From assembly GCA_017998735.1 (NCBI GenBank), contig JAGOCN010000145.1, positions 1 to 5,405 of the forward strand: a stretch of DNA of 5,405 nt, given 5' to 3'. The notes under the pieces are model-generated. The model was not told the origin of the DNA and searched no databases. It saw only the letters and a program-made list of their open reading frames with translations. The translations under genes and the position numbers were made by a program. Source of the stretch: Giesbergeria sp. (lineage in GTDB: Bacteria > Pseudomonadota > Gammaproteobacteria > Burkholderiales > Burkholderiaceae_C). Shown here piece by piece: positions 1 to 4,696 of the stretch. Each line of letters begins with the position of its first letter. Positions within the stretch are counted from its first letter, which is position 1.

Positions 1-1224
1 ACCTTCCTGACGATGGCCTACATCATCTTCGTCAACCCCTCCATCCTGGCCGCCGCCGGCATGCCGCAGGACGCGGTGTTTGTCGCCACCTGCCTGATTG
101 CGGCGCTGGGCACCGCCATCATGGCGCTGTACGCCAACTACCCGATTGCGCTGGCGCCGGGCATGGGGCTGAACGCCTACTTTGCCTTTGTCGTCGTCGG
201 CGCCATGGGCTACTCGTGGCAGACGGCGCTGGGGGCGGTGTTCATTTCGGGCTGCCTGTTTCTGGCGATCACGCTGTTTGGCCTGCGCGAACTCATCGTG
301 CGCGGCATTCCGCAGTCAATTCGCACCGCCATCGTGGTCGGCATCGGCCTGTTTCTGGCGCTGATTGCGCTCAAAAGCGCCGGCATCGTGGCCGCTTCGC
401 CCGACACGCTGGTGACGCTCGGTGACCTGCACCAGCCGCAGGTGGTGCTGGCCGCCATCGGCTTTGTGCTGATCGTGGTGCTGGACCGTTTTCGCGTGCC
501 CGGCGCCATCCTGATCGGCATCGTCACGGTGACGGTGCTGTCGTTCATCTTTGGCGGCAACAAGTTCGGCGGCGTGTTTGCGCCGCCTCCATCGATTGCG
601 CCCACCTTCATGCAGCTGGACATCAAGGGCGCCTTCCAGGCCGGTGTGCTGAACGTGGTTCTGGTGTTCTTTCTGGTCGAGCTGTTTGACGCCACCGGCA
701 CGCTGATGGGCGTGGCCAAGCGCGCGGGCCTCTTGGTGCCCGGCCGCATGGAGCGCTTCAACAAGGCCCTGCTGGCCGACAGCGCCGCCATCTTTGCCGG
801 CTCTCTGCTGGGCACGTCCAGCACCACCGCCTATGTGGAAAGCGCCGCCGGCGTGCAGGCCGGTGGCCGCACCGGCCTCACGGCACTGACCGTGGCGGTG
901 CTGTTTCTGGCCTGCCTGTTCATCTCGCCGCTGGCCGGCGCCGTGCCCGCCTATGCCACGGCGCCGGCGCTGCTGTTTGTCGCCTGCCTGATGCTGCGCG
1001 AACTGACCGAGCTGGACTGGGACGAGCCGACCGAGGTGATTCCTGCCGTCATCACCGCGCTGATGATGCCGTTCACCTACAACATCGCCAACGGCCTGGC
1101 CTTTGGTTTCATTGCCTACGCCGCGCTCAAGCTGTTCACCGGAAAAATGCGCGAGGTGCACTGGATGACCTGGATCATCGCGGCGGTGTTCCTGTTCAAG
1201 TTCATCTACATGAAGGGGCACTGA
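1..1224 (+). CDS. NCS2-family purine permease, AzgA-like branch (5' end missing)
   Basis: Inner-membrane transporter that probably imports a purine base (adenine, guanine or hypoxanthine) with protons. The reading frame is open from base 1 and its first codons read TFLTMAYIIFVNPS, a hallmark near the N-terminus of the AzgA-like (GhxP/AdeP) branch. The ATG at 13 is therefore internal and roughly 20-30 residues lie outside the window. Counting from that Met, family motifs include GMGLNAYFAF (about 50-59), VELFDATGTLMG (about 223-234, substrate-site region), GTSSTTAYVESAAG (about 268-281) and AGGRTGL (about 284-290). Many hydrophobic segments fit the usual 12-14 membrane spans. The protein ends in KFIYMKGH and TGA, so the C-terminus is complete. 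Family assignment is firm. Which base is carried cannot be read from sequence alone, so no symbol is given. Confidence 0.95.
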   Translation, partial: TFLTMAYIIFVNPSILAAAGMPQDAVFVATCLIAALGTAIMALYANYPIALAPGMGLNAYFAFVVVGAMGYSWQTALGAVFISGCLFLAITLFGLRELIVRGIPQSIRTAIVVGIGLFLALIALKSAGIVAASPDTLVTLGDLHQPQVVLAAIGFVLIVVLDRFRVPGAILIGIVTVTVLSFIFGGNKFGGVFAPPPSIAPTFMQLDIKGAFQAGVLNVVLVFFLVELFDATGTLMGVAKRAGLLVPGRMERFNKALLADSAAIFAGSLLGTSSTTAYVESAAGVQAGGRTGLTALTVAVLFLACLFISPLAGAVPAYATAPALLFVACLMLRELTELDWDEPTEVIPAVITALMMPFTYNIANGLAFGFIAYAALKLFTGKMREVHWMTWIIAAVFLFKFIYMKGH

Positions 1225-1247
1225 GCACGCGCCCCGCTGCGCTGTGC
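1225..1247 (+). terminator. hairpin directly after permease stop, possible terminator
   Basis: GCACGCGC and GCGC-t-GTGC pair as an 8-bp stem with one bulged T and a 6-base loop, beginning at the first base after the TGA. There is no T-run after it, so an intrinsic terminator is uncertain. It may instead be a 3'-end stabilising hairpin. Confidence 0.3.
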
Positions 1248-1312
1248 CTGGACGTGGCATTGGTGGTTTGCTGCACGATTGAACCCTTGAATGATTGTTC
1301 CTGCCACCCGCC

Positions 1313-1351
1313 GCAGTGCTTCTGTCTGGACAGGGCACTGCAGCACAGAAG
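1313..1351. other. two mutually exclusive hairpins
   Basis: GCAGTGC (1313-1319) pairs with GCACTGC (1335-1341), with an inner CTGTC/GACAG stem (1322-1326 and 1329-1333). Alternatively CTTCTGT (1319-1325) pairs with ACAGAAG (1345-1351). The two stems share bases 1319-1325 and cannot form together. The pairing is visible directly. Any regulatory role is speculation, and it may simply be the permease 3' end structure. Confidence 0.4.
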
Positions 1352-1367
1352 GCTGTGGACTTCAAGA

Positions 1368-1425
1368 AAAAAGTGCCTCCAGCCCATAACCAGCCTGCGC
1401 CAGCAGCTCACTTTTCAATAGCAAA
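1368..1425 (+). repeat. intergenic repeat, copy A
   Basis: A 58-base element aligns without gaps to copy B at 1880-1937, with 49 of 58 positions identical and the same orientation. Conserved blocks are AAAAAGTGCCTCCAG at the left, GCCTGCGCCAGCAGCTC in the middle and TTTTCAATAGCAAA at the right. Seven of the nine differences fall in the left arm and loop of the palindrome, so this copy has lost the hairpin that copy B keeps. The form resembles the short intergenic repeats I recall as abundant in Comamonadaceae genomes. Confidence 0.8.
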
Positions 1426-1544
1426 TTGCGGCGCTACTGTGCAGCGGGTTGCCGGCCTTTGCCGGCGCATCCAGCCCGGTAGCCGATATGTGCGCTGGTT
1501 TCCTTGCTGCAGCGCAGGCATTGCGCAGGTGATGGAATACAGAA

Positions 1545-1580
1545 GCTGGCGTCCTGAAGCAAGGATGCCAGCCTTTCTCT
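1545..1580. terminator. strong hairpin with pyrimidine tail upstream of DUF2256 gene
   Basis: GCTGGCGTCCT (1545-1555) pairs with AGGATGCCAGC (1562-1572) as an 11-bp stem with a single G-T pair (G-U in RNA) and a 6-base loop. On the plus strand a CTTTCTCT tail follows (1573-1580). It looks like an intrinsic terminator, yet it ends only about 25 bases before the DUF2256 start. It could end transcripts from the permease side, act as an attenuator for the small gene, or work from the other strand, where a weaker T-rich tail follows. Confidence 0.45.
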
Positions 1581-1605
1581 TCCAACCCTTTCTTGCCCTG
1601 CTCCC

Positions 1606-1788
1606 ATGCGCATGCGAAAAAAATCCGACCTGCCGCAAAAAATCTGCCTGCACTGCGGGCGGCCGTTTGCCTGGCGCAAGAAGTGGGAAAAGGTGTGGGA
1701 GGAGGTGCGCTACTGCTCGGACCGCTGCCGCAGCGAGCGCAGGCAGGGCCATGCGCCCCAAGACTCTGGCGACCACAGCGGCGGGTGA
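1606..1788 (+). CDS. DUF2256 domain protein, small zinc-ribbon-like
   Basis: A 60-residue protein whose central part matches the DUF2256 pattern. It has a basic KKSDLPQK lead, then [14 protein letters not shown], then [12 protein letters not shown]. The two CxxC/CxxxC pairs (Cys14, Cys17, Cys37, Cys41) are spaced like a small zinc-binding ribbon. The tryptophans and basic residues between them are typical of the family. Biochemical function is unknown. I recall DUF2256 genes often lying beside cryptochrome/photolyase-type genes, but none is visible here. Start choice: ATG 1606 and ATG 1612 are both possible and neither has a good Shine-Dalgarno sequence. The tail after Cys41 is polar and probably disordered. 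The gene stands alone, bracketed by two copies of an intergenic repeat. Confidence 0.88.
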   Translation: MRMRKKSDLPQKICLHCGRPFAWRKKWEKVWEEVRYCSDRCRSERRQGHAPQDSGDHSGG

Positions 1789-1879
1789 ATCGTTGGACCG
1801 GTCTGCCCGCCTGCCTGATTGGCCCTTGGAATGGGCGCCGGCAGTATTTCCGCTACGGGTTGCGGATGATTTGAAGGGT

Positions 1880-1937
1880 AAAAAGTGCCTCCAGCGCAGG
1901 CGGGGCCTGCGCCAGCAGCTCCTTTTTCAATAGCAAA
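1880..1937 (+). repeat. intergenic repeat, copy B, with intact hairpin
   Basis: Second copy of the element at 1368-1425, same orientation, 512 bases downstream. Its centre is a perfect 8-bp stem, GCGCAGGC (1894-1901) and GCCTGCGC (1905-1912), with a GGG loop. It is followed by CAGCAGCTCC and a five-T run (1923-1927). The stem and T-run may let it end transcription, although the ten bases between them are longer than normal for an intrinsic terminator. Confidence 0.8.
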
Positions 1938-1952
1938 ATGGAATTCTCCCGT

Positions 1953-1974
1953 CTGGCCGCTGTCAGCCGGCCAG
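1953..1974. other. perfect 7-bp hairpin
   Basis: CTGGCCG (1953-1959) pairs with CGGCCAG (1968-1974) around an 8-base loop. No T-run follows on either strand. It lies 15 bases after repeat copy B. Confidence 0.4.
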
Positions 1975-2051
1975 GGCATGGAAGACTTGGTTTCACAGGC
2001 TCTGTCACGGCAGCACCGGCGGCCCCTGGTTCGCTGCCATGCCACCCCATT

Positions 2052-2077
2052 CGCTGCATCGGCGGGGCCGTGCAGCG
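2052..2077 (-). terminator. hairpin after yceI, possible terminator
   Basis: CGCTGCA-t-CGGC (2052-2063) pairs with GCCG-TGCAGCG (2067-2077): 11 base pairs with one bulged base and a GGG loop, 18 bases beyond the yceI stop in the direction of transcription. The stem is strong but no T-run follows, so it could be a weak terminator or a 3'-end stabiliser. Confidence 0.35.
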
Positions 2078-2095
2078 GACAGGGCGCAGTGCTGC

Positions 2096-2683
2096 TTACT
2101 GCTTGACCGCCTCGATCTGCACGATGACTTTCACATTCTTGTCAAAGCCGTACTGCACGCCGTAGTCCATGCCGAAGGCGGTGCGGTCCAGGGTGCCTTC
2201 AAAGTCGCCGCCGCAGACTTCGCGCTTGAGCATCGGGCTTTGGTAGCAGTTGAACTGGTTGGCCTTGAGGGTCAGCGGCTGCGTCTTGCCCAGCATCGTC
2301 AGCTGGCCTTCCACGGCGCTGACCTTGTCGCCGTCAAACACGAACTTGTCGGACACGAAGCGCATGGTGGGGTGCTGCTCGGCGTTGAAGATGTCGGCGC
2401 TTTTCAGGTGCTTGTCAAAAGCGGGCGTGCCGCTGTTGATGGAGCTGGTGTCAAAGCGCACGTCCACCTTGCCGCTCTTGCCGGCGCGGTCAAACTGCAC
2501 CGTGCCTTCCTTCTTGTCAAGGCGCCCGCGGTTGACCGATGCGCCAAAGTGGCTGATCTGAAAAGTGGCAAAGGTGTGGCTGGGGTCAATGGCATAGGTG
2601 GCCATTTCGGCCTGGGCGGCGCCGGTGAACAGGGCTGCAGCAGCGGCAGCGGTGGCCGCAAAGGCCCGCAGGGAATTACGCAT
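2096..2683 (-). CDS. yceI: YceI family protein, secreted
   Basis: A 195-residue periplasmic protein of the YceI family, which forms a lipocalin-like barrel that binds an isoprenoid-type lipid in characterised members. The physiological role is not settled. Residues 1-25 form a signal peptide: basic MRNSLR, an Ala-rich core, and AQA before the likely cleavage site. The mature start, YAIDPSHTFATFQISHFG, is the family hallmark, followed by FDTSSINSG, an ADIFNAEQHPTMRFVS segment and the C-terminal FEGTLDRTAFGMDYG. Cys146 and Cys157 in the NCYQSPMLKREVCGG loop fit the conserved disulfide pair of proteobacterial members. Length is normal and the protein ends at TAA. The start at 2683 is chosen over the upstream in-frame ATG at 2773 because it begins the signal peptide and has AAGGAA nine bases ahead. 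No cytochrome b561 gene, a frequent partner, is seen next to it. Confidence 0.95.
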   Translation of the reverse strand: MRNSLRAFAATAAAAAALFTGAAQAEMATYAIDPSHTFATFQISHFGASVNRGRLDKKEGTVQFDRAGKSGKVDVRFDTSSINSGTPAFDKHLKSADIFNAEQHPTMRFVSDKFVFDGDKVSAVEGQLTMLGKTQPLTLKANQFNCYQSPMLKREVCGGDFEGTLDRTAFGMDYGVQYGFDKNVKVIVQIEAVKQ

Positions 2684-2692
2684 GGAGAAAGG

Positions 2693-2698
2693 TTCCTT
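2693..2698 (-). promoter_or_regulatory. ribosome binding site of yceI
   Basis: AAGGAA on the minus strand, nine bases before ATG 2683. It decides in favour of that start over the in-frame ATG at 2773. Confidence 0.65.
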
Positions 2699-2721
2699 TG
2701 AAAAAAATACAGGGACACGCA

Positions 2722-2749
2722 CAGACACCGCAAAGCGGCAAAAGATTCC
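2722..2749 (-). promoter_or_regulatory. possible ECF-sigma-like promoter of yceI
   Basis: On the minus strand GGAATC (2749-2744) and GTCTG (2726-2722) are separated by 17 bases. This resembles the GGAA-type -35 and GTC-type -10 elements of some extracytoplasmic-function sigma promoters. It would give a leader of about 30 bases before the yceI ATG. The match is short and eye-based, and a weak sigma-70-like pair overlaps the region. Confidence 0.2.
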
Positions 2750-2818
2750 GTCCAGCGTAACGGTAAAACGCAAGTGCGGCAGCCACGGGCATTGGGCTGG
2801 GGTGGCAGGCGGGCGGTG

Positions 2819-3040
2819 TCAGCGCACAGGGCGCGCCGGGTGCGTGGGCAAAGCGCCGCTGTCGCCGTCTTTTTTGACCATTTTGAGCCGCACCATTTCA
2901 ATGGCGTGTGCGGGCTCCAGCCCCTTCGGACAGACTTCGGAGCAGTTCATGATGGTGCGGCAGCGAAACAGCCGGTAGGCGCCGCCCAGGTCTTCCAGCC
3001 GCGCCTGGGTGGCCTGGTCGCGGCTGTCGAAGATGCAGCA
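2819..3040 (-). pseudogene. sdhB: C-terminal remnant of succinate dehydrogenase iron-sulfur subunit
   Basis: Only the last part of an SdhB-type protein remains. Recognisable sequence starts near IFDSRDQATQARLEDL (codons from about 3034 down), continues with YRLFRCRTIMNC and VCPKGLEPAHAI, and ends with a polar tail and TGA at 2821-2819. The Cx5Cx3CP pattern (first Cys codon at 2962-2960) supplies the last three cluster ligands of the family. The N-terminal 2Fe-2S ferredoxin domain, the preceding CxxCxxC group and about two thirds of the usual 230-250 residues are absent. Upstream the frame runs into unrelated sequence, with an ATG at 3085 that has no ribosome binding site. No frame on this strand restores the missing part, so this is a truncation and not a single frameshift. 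No sdhC, sdhD or sdhA is nearby. A functional copy presumably exists elsewhere. Confidence 0.8.
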
Positions 3041-3254
3041 TGACCGTGGCCAATCGCGAGCCCGTGATGGCACCGATGTGCGCAACCCGAAGGGTGCTGT
3101 TCATGGAACGGATCTCATCCCAGCCATGGTCTGGACCGGTCTGTCTGGGTACTGTAGGCAAATGGCCCAAGGTACCGAAGAAAGGTGCAAGACGCTGTTT
3201 GTATGGCCAGAATGCAGTGACATGCCTTGTTCTGCCATTTTTGAAAGCCAATTT
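3041..3254. other. unassigned sequence beside the sdhB remnant
   Basis: No confident gene. Both strands stay open across much of this stretch. The minus-strand frame contains a protein-like segment, DEIRSMNSTLRVAHIGAITG (roughly 3066-3125), and the plus-strand frame from 3040 reads MTVANREPVMAPMCATRR. I recognise neither. The right part (about 3150-3254) is visibly less GC-rich than its neighbours. It may be another gene fragment or the upstream region of the gene at 3255. Confidence 0.35.
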
Positions 3255-3623
3255 ATGCCGAACCCTTCAACCCACCCTCTGGAACGTGCGCAGCTTTTGA
3301 AAAAATCACTGGCGCGCTGGGAAAACGAGGGCGGTTGCCCGGTCAGCGCAGGCCCCGGCCAATCAGGCGGCAGGGATGACAAGGATGACAGGGGTGACAA
3401 GGTGCCGCCGCTCACCAATGCAGAACTGGTGCAGCTGCAGATTCGCGTGATTGCACTGGAGAACCTGGTGGTCTCCTTGCTGGCCGATGCATCGGACCAG
3501 CAGCTGGCCAGGGTGCGTGACATTGCAGCGTCCATTTTTCCGCGTCCCGGTGTGGAGCACCGGTTGACGGTGCAGGCCACTGCCCAGATGGAGCACCTGG
3601 CCCAGCGGGCACTGCGCATCTAG
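3255..3623 (+). CDS. hypothetical protein, 122 residues
   Basis: Function not recognised. The chosen start, ATG 3255, gives MPNPSTHPLERAQLLKKSLA, a natural-looking N-terminus with GAAAG seven bases ahead. The in-frame extension back to 3009 runs antisense through the sdhB remnant and is rejected. The protein has an N-terminal amphipathic basic helix (about 7-22), a Gly/Asp/Lys-rich linker (about 26-52) and a predicted helical region ELVQLQIRVIALENLVVSLL (about 56-75). A second helical part follows and ends in LAQRALRI. The Leu/Ile/Val spacing around ALENLV suggests a short coiled coil, so it may self-associate. There is no signal peptide, membrane span or metal motif. It looks like small lineage-restricted proteins I loosely recall from Comamonadaceae. 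It converges with the radC-smr operon 47 bases away. Confidence 0.7.
   Translation: MPNPSTHPLERAQLLKKSLARWENEGGCPVSAGPGQSGGRDDKDDRGDKVPPLTNAELVQLQIRVIALENLVVSLLADASDQQLARVRDIAASIFPRPGVEHRLTVQATAQMEHLAQRALRI
3373..3399 (+). repeat. three 9-bp tandem units inside the hypothetical gene
   Basis: GGGATGACA, AGGATGACA and GGGGTGACA follow one another in frame and encode most of a charged RDDKDDRGDK linker. A whole-codon unit means copy changes would keep the frame, so linker length may vary between strains. Confidence 0.65.
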
Positions 3624-3670
3624 AAAAAGCCGCATTGCATCCATGCCCGTGGGCTGCCACTTTGCCGGCC

Positions 3671-4696
3671 TCATTCGTTGCGCGGGTTCCAGGGCTGCAG
3701 CAGCACCACCAGCGCGCCGGCACCGCCCTCGGCTGGGCGGGCCTGCACAAAGGCCAGCACCTCGCTCTTTTGCACCAGCCAGCGCTGCACCCGGCCCTTG
3801 AGCACCGGCGTCTTGCCGGGCGAGCCCAGCCCCTTGCCATGCACCACGCGCACGCAGCGCATGCCGACTTTGTGTGCCTGGCGGATGAACTTGCCCAGCG
3901 CTTCACGTGCTTCGTTAATGCGCAGGCCGTGCAGGTCCAGCTGGCGCTGGATGCTCCAGTGGCCGGCGCGCAGGCGCTGCGTGATCTCGCGCCCGATGCC
4001 AGGGCGGCGAAAGCTCAGCTGGTCGTCGGTGTCAAGCAGCGTGCTGACATCAAAATCGTCGCTGATAGATTCCATAAGCGCGCGCTCCTCGTCCAACCAC
4101 AGCTGCAGCGGCAGCGGCTCGGTCGCCAGCGCCTGGGGCGGGGCCAGGTTGGCATCGCGCAGCGGCGTGACCGCGCCCACCGAGCGGGCAAACAGCTGCT
4201 GCTCGGCAGCGCGCCGGGCGGCGGCTTCGCGCAGCGCCTGTTCGCGGGCGCGCTCTAGTGCCTGGCGCACGCGCAGTTCGTGTGCCAGCGCGCCCAGCGC
4301 CTTCAAATCGGTGGCGCGCTGCTGCACCGGCGCACGTGCGGCCGGAGCGCTGCGGCGGCGCGGGCGGGGCGGGACGATGCCGGCAGTGCCGGGTTGGCCG
4401 TTGCCGTGGTGGTTGCCGTTGCCCTCACTGCCGGAAGCAAATTTGCCTTGCTGACCTGCCTTGCCGGCCCGGGCTGCCTGCGCGGTGCTGGCCGGCGCCT
4501 GACCCGCCGTGCTGCGCTGGCGCAGGCGGTTGCGCTGTGCCAGCGCCAGGGCAGCGGCGCGCACGCTGGCGCGGGTGGGCGGCGGCGCCAGCGGTTCAGC
4601 GGGCGCCGCCGGTGCAGTGGTACCCAGCGCCGCGTCCAGCGCCGCTTGCAGGGCGGTGCGTTCGGGCAGGGCGCTGTCGGTGTTCTGCCGGCTCAC
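3671..4696 (-). CDS. Smr-domain protein with long disordered N-terminal extension
   Basis: A 341-residue protein with a C-terminal Smr domain, the nuclease module found at the end of MutS2 and in SmrA/SmrB. SmrB of E. coli cleaves mRNA at collided ribosomes, while other Smr proteins nick DNA, so the substrate here is open. The domain shows LDLHGL at about 253-258, HGKGLG at about 286-291, and a closing [11 protein letters not shown] strand. Before it lie a [30 protein letters not shown] linker (about 202-233) and an Ala/Arg-rich, probably helical stretch (about 129-170). Residues 1-128 are low-complexity, rich in Ala, Arg, Pro and Gly, with a Gly/Asn/His patch near 90-103. Related proteins I recall are about 200-240 residues and lack this part. 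Start: GTG 4696 overlaps the radC stop as GTGA. ATG 4729 would overlap radC by 37 bases. There is no ATG between 4696 and the linker. GTG 4327 would give a family-sized 218 residues but lacks a ribosome binding site. Confidence 0.92.
   Translation of the reverse strand: MSRQNTDSALPERTALQAALDAALGTTAPAAPAEPLAPPPTRASVRAAALALAQRNRLRQRSTAGQAPASTAQAARAGKAGQQGKFASGSEGNGNHHGNGQPGTAGIVPPRPRRRSAPAARAPVQQRATDLKALGALAHELRVRQALERAREQALREAAARRAAEQQLFARSVGAVTPLRDANLAPPQALATEPLPLQLWLDEERALMESISDDFDVSTLLDTDDQLSFRRPGIGREITQRLRAGHWSIQRQLDLHGLRINEAREALGKFIRQAHKVGMRCVRVVHGKGLGSPGKTPVLKGRVQRWLVQKSEVLAFVQARPAEGGAGALVVLLQPWNPRNE

Larger units (their letters stand above)
1225..1605. other. non-coding stretch between permease and DUF2256 gene
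   Basis: No convincing gene: the open frames here on both strands lack recognisable protein features. The stretch holds a hairpin directly after the permease stop, a pair of competing hairpins around 1313-1351, repeat copy A (1368-1425), a short palindromic pair GCCGGC-cttt-GCCGGC (1451-1466), and a strong hairpin with a pyrimidine-rich tail at 1545-1580. No clear promoter for the DUF2256 gene was found. Confidence 0.6.
1789..2095. other. non-coding stretch between convergent DUF2256 and yceI
   Basis: No gene seen. The stretch carries repeat copy B (1880-1937), a hairpin at 1953-1974 and a larger hairpin at 2052-2077 close to the yceI stop. The two flanking genes converge here, so transcription ends from both sides are expected. 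Confidence 0.6.

Noticed and set aside
316..1365. Long minus-strand frame of 349 codons opposite the permease
   Set aside because: It is antisense to clear permease sequence, rich in Gln/His/Arg/Gly, and has no recognisable domain: a GC-rich shadow frame.
1368..1937. CRISPR array or transposon ends formed by the repeat pair
   Set aside because: Only two copies 512 bases apart, in direct and not inverted orientation, and no transposase or spacer structure between them.
2039..2701. Plus-strand frame of 220 codons opposite yceI
   Set aside because: Antisense to a confidently identified YceI protein and without recognisable features of its own.
2684..2773. Upstream in-frame start of yceI at 2773
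   Set aside because: It would bury the signal peptide 30 residues inside the protein. The ATG at 2683 has AAGGAA at good spacing.
3009..3254. Extension of the hypothetical gene back to ATG 3009
   Set aside because: The added part runs antisense through the sdhB remnant and reads like noise. ATG 3255 gives a natural N-terminus with a plausible ribosome binding site.
3624..3670. Terminator between the convergent hypothetical gene and the Smr gene
   Set aside because: Only a tiny GCCC-gt-GGGC palindrome is present, with too short a loop and no T-run.
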